Origin: Acidobacteriaceae bacterium
GTDB lineage: Bacteria; Acidobacteriota; Terriglobia; Terriglobales; Acidobacteriaceae
Assembly: GCA_003132825.1 (NCBI GenBank)
Contig: PKYX01000187.1
Location: 1-9,017, forward strand
Direction of reading: 5' to 3'
DNA: 9,017 nt
The translations under genes and the position numbers were made by a program. Each line of letters opens with the position of its first letter. Positions within the stretch are counted from its first letter, which is position 1. This document shows, piece after piece, positions 1 to 6,190 of the stretch. The notes under the pieces are model-generated. The model did not search any database. It was not told the DNA's origin and saw nothing but the letters and a program-made list of their open reading frames with translations.

Positions 1-481
1 TCACGCAGAACGTGCAGGGATGGTCGCAGCCCTCCGCGATCTTGATGTAAGCGTAGTGGCCCGGAGTGGCGAGGATGCGCGGCGTCAGATCGTGGTAGAG
101 GTACGCGGGCGCAGGGTCTGGCACCGTATCGTCCGCCCAGCCTTCACAAAGGGCCGCGATGCGGTCGAGTTCGTTGGTGCCGATGAGCGCATCCACCTCG
201 GGCATGTCCCGCAGGATGTCGCCGCGATAGCGCTCCACCAGGCATCCGGCCACGATCAGCTTCTTGGCGCGGCCGATTTTCTTGTATTCGGCCATCTCCA
301 GGATGGTGTCCACGGACTCCTGCTTGGCGGGATCGATGAAGCTGCAGGTGTTGACCACCAACACGTCGGCCTGGTCCGGATGCGGCGTCAACTCGTGTCC
401 GCGCGACACAAGCTGGCCCATCATCACTTCGCTATCCACCAGGTTTTTGGGACAGCCCAAACTGACAAAGCCGATTTTCAA
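1..481 (-). CDS. rimO: Ribosomal protein S12 methylthiotransferase RimO, N-terminal part (cut by window edge)
   Basis: Radical-SAM enzyme that adds a methylthio group to the conserved Asp of ribosomal protein S12, in the cytoplasm. About 160 residues are present. The N-terminus reads LKIGFVSLGCPKNLVDSEV, the classic start of the UPF0004/MTTase domain. VVNTCSFI and VAGCLVERY follow and carry the other conserved Cys of the auxiliary 4Fe-4S site. At the window edge comes EGCDHPCTFC, the radical-SAM CxxxCxxC motif. The GTNELDR stretch also fits RimO rather than MiaB. The start is a TTG (479-481): the same frame has a TAG at 506-508 and no ATG, GTG or other TTG between them. A weak GGAA lies 7 nt upstream. 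The gene lies 68 bp downstream of the coiled-coil gene on the same strand, so the two may be co-transcribed. The C-terminal half (rest of the SAM barrel, TRAM domain) is outside the window. Confidence 0.95.
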   Translation of the reverse strand, partial: MKIGFVSLGCPKNLVDSEVMMGQLVSRGHELTPHPDQADVLVVNTCSFIDPAKQESVDTILEMAEYKKIGRAKKLIVAGCLVERYRGDILRDMPEVDALIGTNELDRIAALCEGWADDTVPDPAPAYLYHDLTPRILATPGHYAYIKIAEGCDHPCTFCV

Positions 482-549
482 GGTTGATTTCCGGGAAGAC
501 GTACTCTATTGAGGATAACACGGCCCGTTGGAGGCCTCGGCTGAGCTGA

Positions 550-795
550 TTACTGGGGCTTGTTCCGCAGGAACTCCCCGATCGCCACCACCAGTTTTTC
601 AATGCGCGCATCGGTATCGCGAAAGCGCTGGTCCGTCTCGCGGAAGCGTTGGTCCGTCTCGCGGAAGCGTTCCTCGGTCTTGATCTGCGCATCCGTGAGC
701 ACCACCAGCACATCATCCAGCCTGGCCTGTTTTTCCGCCAGTACTCCCATCAGGTATTCTAACCGAGTAATGCGTTCGTTTACGGTTTCCGCCAC
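550..795 (-). CDS. Small coiled-coil protein with heptad repeats, function unknown
   Basis: An 81-residue protein, start to stop. Residues 1-35 form an amphipathic helix (MAETVNERITRLEYLMGVL). Residues 43-63 hold three tandem heptads of the type RFRETDQ / RFRETDQ / RFRDTDA, followed by RIEKLVVAIGEFLRNKPQ. The whole chain is predicted helical coiled coil, with no signal peptide, Cys pair or enzymatic motif. I chose the GTG at 793-795 because AGAGGG lies 3 nt upstream (minus strand). The same frame stays open up to 1032, but that extension runs antisense through the tRNA fragment and encodes the well-known spurious peptide ERETGLEPATSSLGS, so it is not real. Similar small Arg/Asp/Glu heptad proteins are common hypotheticals in several phyla. 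It sits upstream of rimO on the same strand. Function is not known to me; oligomerisation is an inference. Confidence 0.7.
   Translation of the reverse strand: MAETVNERITRLEYLMGVLAEKQARLDDVLVVLTDAQIKTEERFRETDQRFRETDQRFRDTDARIEKLVVAIGEFLRNKPQ
604..687 (-). repeat. 21-bp tandem repeat encoding coiled-coil heptads
   Basis: Two near-identical 21-base units (625-645 and 646-666, one mismatch) are flanked by degenerate copies on both sides. Each unit encodes one RFRETDQ-type heptad, so unit number can change by slippage without breaking the reading frame. Confidence 0.8.
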
Positions 796-845
796 AAGCC
801 CTCTTATACCAGCGCCTGCTAATATCCTACCAGACTGCGATGTTA

Positions 846-893
<48 letters not shown>

Positions 894-946
894 CCCTATT
901 CTTCGAACCGCCCCGTTGCCCAGTCCGTTTTCCGCCTCCTCCGCAT

Positions 947-967
947 GATGGCAGAGGACTTGCCATC
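947..967. other. Perfect 7-bp hairpin
   Basis: GATGGCA (947-953) and TGCCATC (961-967) are exact inverted repeats around a 7-nt loop. GGCTTT follows on the plus strand, too weak for a convincing terminator. It lies between the tRNA fragment and the terminator of the NHL gene. Its role is unknown. Confidence 0.4.
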
Positions 968-981
968 GGCTTTCGCAGACC

Positions 982-1010
982 AAAAAAACCCCGCTTTACC
1001 CAAAGCGGGG
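982..1010 (-). terminator. Rho-independent terminator of the NHL-repeat gene
   Basis: A perfect 9-bp stem (989-997 with 1002-1010; CCCCGCTTT / AAAGCGGGG) and 4-nt loop are followed on the minus strand by seven T (plus-strand A run 982-988). It begins 26 bp after the stop codon of the NHL gene. Confidence 0.93.
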
Positions 1011-1035
1011 CCCCAGATTCAGCGATTCTCAATAT

Positions 1036-2163
1036 TCAGTGCAGCAGATCGAGCGTGTTGTCTCCGTCATCGACGAAGTAAACCCCTTTTTGGTTCGGCG
1101 TAAGGGCCAAACCAAACAGCGTGCCGCCTCCCATATTGCTGGTGTCGATGAATTTGACCGCAACCTGCGATCCGTGCGGCGTGGTCTCGACGATATTCCC
1201 ATCGTTTGCATTCACCGTCAGAATGTTTCCGTTCGGAGCCAGCGCCAGTCCAAGCGGACCGTTCAGCGCCCCGTTTGCGGATACTGTCTTTCCCGTGCTC
1301 GCGCTGCTGAATCGCGCCACCGCATTCGAAATCTTGGCAATGCGATTCAAGAGCGTATCGGCCACGTAGAGATCGCCCGCGTCGTTCAACGCCACTCCGG
1401 TCGGTCCAATCACGAGCGCCGCCGGATCGGTCCGCTCCCCAAAGCCGGAGCCCACTACGGTGCGCAGCACTTCTTGTGGTTGGCCATGATCCGGAACGAA
1501 CAGAATAATCCGCACCACGTTCCCTTGATTGACGACATTGCCCGGCTGGTTCACGTCCGGATCCGCCGCCACGGTGCCGTTGAGCACATTGGTGACGAAC
1601 AGTTCCGCGACGTTATCCAGATCGAGCGCCGTCATGTCCCACGGCCCGTTGATCTGCACTCCGAAACGCCATCCCGAGAGGGTTTCGACGACTTTTCCCC
1701 GATCGTTCAGCACCAGCAGGCAGCCGGCCGCGGCGGTGGCCGAGGTCCCGTCCGAGGTAGGCAAGCTACCGACGATCACCCATCCCGAACGCAGCACAGA
1801 CAGTGCGGTGGTCAAGCCGATGCCGCCAGGACAGGGTCCGGGCAATCGAGAGGCGCTAATCTCGGCAAACAGCTTCACGGTTCCATCCGGGGCGATATCG
1901 GAAATCGTCGTGCCCGTGCCTTGGGAATTGTTGCCGTTATTGAAGTTGCTGACCAGCACATGGCCCTTGACCAGCTTTCCCGTGCTGCGTGGAACTACGG
2001 CCACGCCGTAGGGATTAATGTCACCGTTGCCCGGATTTGTGAGGGGACCGGGCGTGACCTTGAGTGGTCCGATGAATGGGCTGGCGGCCTGAGCAAAAGC
2101 TGGCGCCAACGCCACGACTGCGCCCAGCAACCAGGCTGGGCTCAAAAATCTAAAGCGTTTCAT
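1036..2163 (-). CDS. Secreted NHL-repeat beta-propeller protein
   Basis: 375 residues. Residues 1-26 form a Sec signal peptide: basic MKRFRF, hydrophobic WLLGAVVALAPAF, and AQA cleavage site before A27. The mature chain carries YncE/NHL-type blades, recognised by the recurring pattern of GVAL-x-(D/N)xGDLYVAD: around 51-74 (PYGVAVVP...VLVSNF), 172-192 (NGPWDMTALDL...LFVTN), 253-270 (GPTGVALNDAGDLYVADT), 302-322 (GPLGLALAPNGNILTVNAND) and 349-367 (FGLALTPNQKGVYFVDDGD). NHL propellers are usually binding or scaffold modules; some are lyases or oxidases. No catalytic or metal motif stands out, so the ligand is unknown. The start ATG has AGGAGA 7 nt upstream (2171-2176). It is monocistronic, ending at the strong terminator at 982-1010. 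The localisation is periplasmic or extracellular by inference. Confidence 0.85.
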   Translation of the reverse strand: MKRFRFLSPAWLLGAVVALAPAFAQAASPFIGPLKVTPGPLTNPGNGDINPYGVAVVPRSTGKLVKGHVLVSNFNNGNNSQGTGTTISDIAPDGTVKLFAEISASRLPGPCPGGIGLTTALSVLRSGWVIVGSLPTSDGTSATAAAGCLLVLNDRGKVVETLSGWRFGVQINGPWDMTALDLDNVAELFVTNVLNGTVAADPDVNQPGNVVNQGNVVRIILFVPDHGQPQEVLRTVVGSGFGERTDPAALVIGPTGVALNDAGDLYVADTLLNRIAKISNAVARFSSASTGKTVSANGALNGPLGLALAPNGNILTVNANDGNIVETTPHGSQVAVKFIDTSNMGGGTLFGLALTPNQKGVYFVDDGDNTLDLLH

Positions 2164-2342
2164 GTTTTCTTCTCCTACCTGACGATGGTTGAGTCTTCCC
2201 CTGGGACGGACAGAAACGGGCTAGTTCTGGTCAGGGCCGCGCAGGAAATTCCCCAGAAATCACGAGCCGTTTCCAACCAATTTTTCGTGACGCAACCTGG
2301 GGTTCCGTGAGGCCTTCACCGAGTCGAACTTCGCGACTGAGG

Positions 2343-2371
2343 CTAGCCTGCGGGGGTCTGGCAAATGTCAA
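2343..2371 (-). promoter_or_regulatory. Possible promoter of the NHL-repeat gene
   Basis: A perfect TTGACA on the minus strand (2371-2366) lies about 200 bp upstream of the NHL start codon. The matching -10 is poor: TAGCCT occurs at 20-nt spacing, and nothing better lies at 17. An imperfect hairpin (2312-2343; AGTCG 2322-2326 with CGACT 2334-2338, flanked by GCCT/AGGC) overlaps the expected transcription start. Confidence 0.25.
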
Positions 2372-2628
2372 GGGATTGTAAAATCGCGGCTCTATTTTCT
2401 GGGCGACCGTTCGAGAATCCTTGCCAGTCGGGCATTCTCCACGGACCCGCTTGTTACCTTTTTGTCTGTGCAGGTGGTCTGTCGTCCGCGTCTCGCGCTT
2501 GAGGCCTGCGCCGAAGGCCTAAGCTTCGGGCGTTGTTGGCCGCCCGGCGGCGGGCGCTTGGGCGCCATTTCTCTCGGTGGTTCTTTCTGCCGGGCCCTGC
2601 GGAAGGCTCAGGGTCAGCGCCGGCGAAT

Positions 2629-2656
2629 TTGAATTCTCCGCCCACGCGTGTAAGAA
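2629..2656 (+). promoter_or_regulatory. Possible promoter of the small gene at 2694
   Basis: TTGAAT (2629-2634), a 16-nt spacer and TAAGAA (2651-2656) form a weak sigma70-like pair. It would start transcription about 30 nt before the start codon. This is pattern matching only; both boxes depart from consensus. Confidence 0.3.
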
Positions 2657-2693
2657 TCGTTGTTCTCCATACCCCAATTTTGTGAGGCAAGGA

Positions 2694-2936
2694 ATGCCCG
2701 AACCAAGTTATGAAGAACTCAAGACCCGTCTTGCTGAGCTCGAAAAACAGCAAGGCACGCGCCGCACTGGCAGTCTGGAATTCCGCGTCGGCGAAAAGGG
2801 GGGAATCAGCGTCTACGGCCTGGGCCGCTTCCCCGTCACTCTCTATTATGAACAGTGGATCCGCCTCCTGGACTCCGCCGACAAATTACGGGAATTCATG
2901 GAAGAAAATAAGTCCAAGCTCAAGTTAAAGGGTTAG
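2694..2936 (+). CDS. Small conserved-looking hypothetical protein (80 aa)
   Basis: An 80-residue cytoplasmic protein. Residues 1-21 are a charged helix (PEPSYEELKTRLAELEKQQ, probable short coiled coil). Residues 27-52 are the compact core GSLEFRVGEKGGISVYGLGR followed by FPVTLYYEQWIRLL. The charged helix LREFMEENKSKLKLKG closes the chain. The ATG at 2694 is preceded by GAGG (2684-2687) at good spacing. Extending to an upstream ATG at 2577 would add 39 residues of low-quality sequence, so I reject that start. The GGxSVYGLGRFPVTLY core has the look of a conserved family of unknown function. The gene stands alone between a promoter candidate and a terminator candidate. No function can be assigned. 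Confidence 0.75.
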   Translation: MPEPSYEELKTRLAELEKQQGTRRTGSLEFRVGEKGGISVYGLGRFPVTLYYEQWIRLLDSADKLREFMEENKSKLKLKG

Positions 2937-2937
2937 C

Positions 2938-2965
2938 GGCGCCTTCACCCGCGAAGCGCCCTTTT
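2938..2965 (+). terminator. Probable rho-independent terminator after the small gene
   Basis: GGCGC-C-TTC (2938-2946) pairs with GAAGCGCC (2953-2960), giving 8 bp with one bulged C and a 6-nt loop. CTTTT (2961-2965) follows. The stem starts 2 nt after the stop codon. The T tract is short, so efficiency may be modest. Confidence 0.5.
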
Positions 2966-3083
2966 GCGCTGTTCGTTCCCGCGCGTGCAACCGTCTGGCC
3001 GGCATTCGCGGGGACAGGAAACAAGCGACTGACACGCTTGTCCAGCGGGGAGCAGCGCGGCGGCCGGGAATCTGCAATGGACG

Positions 3084-3458
3084 GTGTGTCGATTGGCAGC
3101 CTCGCGCCCCAGCTTCGACCGCGAGCAATATCTCTACCTCACCACACGCGGCCGCAAGACCAACCGGCCCCGCGAAATCGAGATCTGGTTTACCGAGTAC
3201 GAAACCCGGTTCTATGTCATCGCCGAATACCCGAGTTCCCATTGGGTCCAGAATCTCGGCGCTCATCCCGAAGTCCAGGTCCGGGTGGCAGGGAAGACCC
3301 TGGTCGCCAGAGCGCGCGTCCTCTCACCCCAAGCCGATCCCAACCTGCAGCGCGCCGTGCGCGAGCTCTTTGACAAGAAATATGGCTGGAGTGAGGGTGT
3401 GGTTGTCGAATTGAAGCCAGATGCCGGCCCGAGGACTACCGCTCGGCCACCCGGGTGA
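3084..3458 (+). CDS. Deazaflavin (F420)-type nitroreductase / quinone reductase family protein
   Basis: About 124 residues, a small split-beta-barrel flavin/deazaflavin-binding protein of the Ddn/DUF385 type. Recognisable stretches are REQYLYLTTRGRKTNRPREI (strand with the TTRGRKTG-type cofactor-binding loop), EIWFTEYETRFYVIAEYP, SSHWVQNLGAHPEVQVRVAG and KYGWSEGVVVELKP. Family members use F420H2 or related flavins to reduce quinones or nitro compounds. Whether this organism makes F420 cannot be seen here. The start is uncertain: in-frame stop TGA at 3030-3032, then GTG 3084 or TTG 3093, neither with a good ribosome-binding site. Homologous-looking sequence begins near residue 10 (SFDREQYLYL). 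The C-terminal tail AGPRTTARPPG lies beyond the usual domain end and is read from DNA that also encodes the end of the opposite-strand nucleoside hydrolase. Confidence 0.8.
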   Translation: MCRLAASRPSFDREQYLYLTTRGRKTNRPREIEIWFTEYETRFYVIAEYPSSHWVQNLGAHPEVQVRVAGKTLVARARVLSPQADPNLQRAVRELFDKKYGWSEGVVVELKPDAGPRTTARPPG

Positions 3459-4428
3459 GATAAAAGCGAAAGAACTGGTCGGAATTCGAATTCAGGCAAA
3501 CCTCGGCATTGGGCGTGCCTGCCTCCGGCCGCGTGAAGCCTTGGTCGTCCACTCGAATGCGCATGGGCTCGACCGGGCAGAGCGCTGGATTCGCCGCAAA
3601 CGCAATCGTCATCGGATCAAACAAGGTCGGCGTTTCCTGCCCCCACTCGTGGTAAAGCAAGGTGAGAGCATCGGTCGTGGGCGTGCCCTGGCTAAACAGG
3701 AATGCCCGTTTGACCTCGTCCATTTTCAATTGGGTGGAGTCGAGCGGCATCACGAACAACGGCACTCCCGAAGCAAACAGCTTTTGGGCCGAAGCGATGT
3801 CGTTCCGAATATTCCATTCCGCCTCGGGGCCGCGCGGCGCCGTGTAACCCATATCCCCATAGCCCCGCTTGATCGAACCGCCCATCATGACCACGCGCTT
3901 GAGTTTTCGAAAGGTCTCTGGATCCCGATCGATGGCACGTCCCACATTCATCAACGGTCCGATGGCGATCAAGGTGATCTGCCCGGGATACCGGCGACAC
4001 TGCTCGAGCAGAAACTCGACGGCATCCGGATGCGACGACTTGGCAAAATGTCCGCCCTCGGCGTAGCGCCGCTGGGTAAGCGGCCCCTTGGGCGCCGTCG
4101 CCACGCCAGCCGCGACCGGTATTTCTGGCCGCCCCAGTTCGCCGAGAAATCGGTCGACCAACTGCGCCCTCGTCTGGGTCTCCCCAAAGGTCGTCGTCAC
4201 GCCTATGACTCGCAGCTCTGGACTGTGCAGGGCCAGAGCCAGTGCGAAAGCGTCATCGATATCGTCTCCGATATCGGTATCAATGATCATTTTCTCGGCC
4301 ATTGCGTTCTCGGCCATTACGCTTCCTGCCGCCGGGGCGGCGGTTGCACCCTGGCCGGAGCAGGACGGGCCGGCAGCGGCGACCGCCATTCCCAACAGAG
4401 CGATCATGAAAGTTTTCAACATGGGCAT
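3436..4428 (-). CDS. Exported inosine-uridine-type nucleoside hydrolase
   Basis: 330 residues. It hydrolyses the N-glycosidic bond of ribonucleosides, releasing base and ribose for salvage. Residues 1-22 are a Sec-type signal (MLKTFMIALLGMAVAAAG); C23 in PSC-SG might be lipidated, though the lipobox is poor, so the protein probably acts in the periplasm. The mature domain starts with MIIDTDIGDDIDDAFALAL (47-65), the Ca2+/ribose-binding Asp cluster of the family. It continues with LIAIGPLMNVGRAI (153-166), RVVMMGGS (178-185), AEWNIRNDIASAQ (203-215, ribose-contacting EWNIxxD) and LFDPMTIA (269-276), whose D271 matches the last Ca2+ ligand. ATG 4428 and ATG 4422 are both possible starts; GGGGA lies upstream. 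The gene lies 21 bp downstream of the ketosynthase gene, so the two are probably one transcript. Its 3' end overlaps the convergent nitroreductase-fold gene by 23 bp. Confidence 0.92.
   Translation of the reverse strand: MPMLKTFMIALLGMAVAAAGPSCSGQGATAAPAAGSVMAENAMAEKMIIDTDIGDDIDDAFALALALHSPELRVIGVTTTFGETQTRAQLVDRFLGELGRPEIPVAAGVATAPKGPLTQRRYAEGGHFAKSSHPDAVEFLLEQCRRYPGQITLIAIGPLMNVGRAIDRDPETFRKLKRVVMMGGSIKRGYGDMGYTAPRGPEAEWNIRNDIASAQKLFASGVPLFVMPLDSTQLKMDEVKRAFLFSQGTPTTDALTLLYHEWGQETPTLFDPMTIAFAANPALCPVEPMRIRVDDQGFTRPEAGTPNAEVCLNSNSDQFFRFYLTRVAER
4292..4321 (-). repeat. 15-bp tandem duplication in the nucleoside hydrolase linker
   Basis: Units 4292-4306 and 4307-4321 differ at one base. They encode the repeated VMAEN/AMAEK stretch between the signal peptide and the catalytic domain, a flexible linker where length change should be tolerated. 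Confidence 0.7.
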
Positions 4429-4449
4429 CCGTAGTCCCCGGGAAGAGGC

Positions 4450-5700
4450 TTAGGCGCAGTTGCGAAGCACCAGTGCGGAATTTTTCGACCCAAAGGCAAT
4501 GCAGTTGCAAACCGCGTGCTCGATCGTGTTTCGTCGCCCTACATCGGGCACGTAGTCTAGGTCGCACTCGGGATCAGGGTTCTCTAGATTCAGCGTCGGT
4601 GGAATCTGCCCACTTTGCATGGCCACCAGGGTCGCCGCCACGCCTGCCGCGCCGCAGGCTCCCTGCGGATGCCCGATCTGCGACTTCAAGGCGGACATCG
4701 GCACCTCGGGCGACCGCTCCCCAAGCACCAATTTCAAGGCTCGGGTCTCGATCCGGTCATTCAACTGGGTCGAAGTGCCGTGCAGATTGACGTAGTGCAC
4801 ATTTTCCGCCGCGATGCCTGCCTCTTTCATCGCTAGCCCAATGGCTCGCGCCGGCTCCTCGCCACACTCCTGCAGGCGCACCCGGTGGAATGCCTCGCAA
4901 GTGGATCCATACCCCGCAATTTCCGCCAAAATCTTAGCTCCCCGGGCCCGCGCGTGTTCATATTCCTCGAGCACAAACATCCAGGCGCCCTCGGCCACCA
5001 CAAACCCGTCGCGATCGGCTGAAAACGGCCGCGATCCCTGTGCCGGTGCCTGGTTCCAGCGGTCCGTCAAGATCTTCATGAGAATAAATCCCTTGACGAT
5101 GCCTAGCGCGATCGGCGCATCCGCTCCGCCGCTCAGCACCATGTCCAGCCGTCCCGACTGAATTTGTCGCATGGAATATCCGAACGCGTCGGTCGAGGAC
5201 GTGCACCCGGTGGTCACCACGTGACTGGCCCCCCGCAGTCCAAACCGCACGCTGAGTTCGCTCGACAGCGTTCCCATCACTCCGGTGGGGACGCAGAACA
5301 AACTCATGCGCTTGTATTCCTGATGAAAAAATAGCCGGTACTGCTCTTCCGTGAACTCTTGCGCTCCGCCGCCCGACCCGAGAATGACCCCCATCCGTCG
5401 CCGTTCCTCGAGGGAAAGAGTGGAGTGTTCAACGCCGGCTTCGTGCAAAGCCTCGGTGGCGGCTGCCAGTGCCAGGGGCAACACCCGGGAAACATGTTTC
5501 CGCTCCCGTTTCTCTACCCACGCCAGTTCGTCGAAGTCGCGCACCTCGCCCGCAATTTGCACCTGAATCTCCGACGGATCGAACCGCGAGATCCGTCCCA
5601 CCCCGCTGCGTCCTTCAAGAATGGCCGCGGAAAATGCCGCATTGCCCACTCCATTCGGACTCACCGCGCCCATGCCGGTAATCACCACTCGTCGTTTCAC
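4450..5700 (-). CDS. Beta-ketoacyl-ACP synthase, FabF / type II KS-like
   Basis: 416 residues from the preferred start. A thiolase-fold condensing enzyme that joins malonyl-ACP to an acyl chain in fatty-acid or polyketide synthesis. The N-terminus KRRVVITGMGAVSPNG is typical. The Cys-His-His triad is intact: Cys in TTGCTSSTDAFGY, His in NLHGTST and His in KSQIGHPQGACG (residues 174, 315 and 352 when counted from a TTG at 5724). RPFSADRDGFVVAEGAWMF, ARGAKILAEIAGYG and DPECDLDYVP also match FabF and type II KS-alpha proteins. The C-terminal loop is CIAFGSKNSALVL, where FabF has the FGFGGTN gating loop. I chose the GTG at 5698-5700 because it gives the usual start and has GGAA just upstream; the TTG at 5724 adds 8 residues and lacks a ribosome-binding site. 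No ACP, chain-length factor or ketoreductase is nearby. The exported nucleoside hydrolase follows 21 bp downstream. The pathway is unknown. Confidence 0.92.
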   Translation of the reverse strand: MKRRVVITGMGAVSPNGVGNAAFSAAILEGRSGVGRISRFDPSEIQVQIAGEVRDFDELAWVEKRERKHVSRVLPLALAAATEALHEAGVEHSTLSLEERRRMGVILGSGGGAQEFTEEQYRLFFHQEYKRMSLFCVPTGVMGTLSSELSVRFGLRGASHVVTTGCTSSTDAFGYSMRQIQSGRLDMVLSGGADAPIALGIVKGFILMKILTDRWNQAPAQGSRPFSADRDGFVVAEGAWMFVLEEYEHARARGAKILAEIAGYGSTCEAFHRVRLQECGEEPARAIGLAMKEAGIAAENVHYVNLHGTSTQLNDRIETRALKLVLGERSPEVPMSALKSQIGHPQGACGAAGVAATLVAMQSGQIPPTLNLENPDPECDLDYVPDVGRRNTIEHAVCNCIAFGSKNSALVLRNCA

Positions 5701-5745
5701 TTTTTTTCCGTTTTGCCCGTGCAAAATCGAGATATTGAGGCTCTG

Positions 5746-6003
5746 ATGCTACCCTACAAGGCTGGCCCTCGATTGCCTAGTCAACAGTTTGTCAACTCGG
5801 GAACATTCGATAGGCCGAAATGCCCGCGATGTCGTCCTGCCATTCTGGTGATGTCGAAATCTTACTCCCGGCGCGCTCCGGCCGGAACGAAAAAACCCGC
5901 CGAGCGACGAGTGCCTGGTCGCCAGCGCCATCCGTGCGGTAGCGATCGAACCCGTCTTTATTCCCGATCACCACGATTCACGCTAATCGATACCGGCTGC
6001 TAG
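5746..6003 (+). CDS. Possible small CxxC (zinc-ribbon-like) protein, perhaps decayed
   Basis: An 85-residue open frame from ATG 5746 with TTGAGG 5 nt upstream, the best ribosome-binding site in this gap. Residues 25-44 (PKCPRCRPAILVMSKSYS) hold one CxxC knuckle of the kind found in small zinc ribbons. The rest is Arg/Pro-rich and contains only isolated Cys (PCG, TGC), so the second CxxC pair needed for a ribbon is absent. Either the gene is genuine and unusual, or it is a truncated or frameshifted remnant. It is divergent from the ketosynthase gene (45 bp between the two starts). I regard the first 45 residues as more credible than the rest. Confidence 0.35.
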   Translation: MLPYKAGPRLPSQQFVNSGTFDRPKCPRCRPAILVMSKSYSRRAPAGTKKPAERRVPGRQRHPCGSDRTRLYSRSPRFTLIDTGC

Positions 6004-6011
6004 CCCGCCCT

Positions 6012-6040
6012 GCTCCGCCGAGCGGATTCACCGGTATAAT
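6012..6040 (+). promoter_or_regulatory. Candidate promoter of the ubiD gene (perfect TATAAT)
   Basis: A perfect -10 box TATAAT is at 6035-6040. The hexamer 17 nt upstream (6012-6017, GCTCCG) is not a recognisable -35, so a different sigma factor, an activator or chance remain possible. Transcription would start near 6047, giving a leader of about 145 nt containing the repeat at 6058-6174. Confidence 0.4.
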
Positions 6041-6057
6041 CGTGAGTCCGCTGCCAC

Positions 6058-6174
6058 TGTCATGCTAAGCGACTGAGCATTCCCTTACGCGAGCGGTGCG
6101 AAGGAGTCGAAGCATTTCGCTTTTTGTGCAGTCCGCATCCGACCGGGGATCGGTCGCCGCCGCGCAGAATGACA
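6058..6174. repeat. Degenerate dispersed repeat with inverted ends
   Basis: The left end TGTCATGCTAAGC (6058-6070) and right end GCGCAGAATGACA (6162-6174) are imperfect inverted repeats; read inward, both start TGTCAT. Phrases such as CGAAGGAGTCGAAGCATTTCGC and a 6-bp hairpin (6140-6145 with 6151-6156) lie inside. Short elements of this TGTCATnCTGAGCG...GAATGACA style are scattered between genes in many Acidobacteriota and other GC-rich genomes. It occupies most of the ubiD leader, ending just before its ribosome-binding site. Confidence 0.5.
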
Positions 6175-6190
6175 AGGAAAGAGGAACTGT

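Larger units (their letters stand above)
2164..2693. other. 530-bp divergent intergenic region, palindrome-rich, no gene
   Basis: This separates the minus-strand NHL gene from the plus-strand small gene at 2694. Open frames through it lack homology-like features and ribosome-binding sites. It holds several short inverted repeats: CCGAAG/CTTCGG with a 7-nt loop (2511-2529), CCCTG/CAGGG (2595-2599 with 2609-2613), two AGGCCT palindromes (2503-2520 area) and a GC-rich stretch around 2540-2570. These may be remnants of small dispersed palindromic elements. I see no RNA gene. Confidence 0.5.

Noticed and set aside
1039..2310. 423-codon plus-strand frame opposite the NHL-repeat gene
   Set aside because: Arg/His-rich shadow; the minus frame has a signal peptide, ribosome-binding site, propeller repeats and terminator.
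3421..4434. 337-codon plus-strand frame opposite the nucleoside hydrolase
   Set aside because: Shadow frame; the minus strand carries clear hydrolase motifs.
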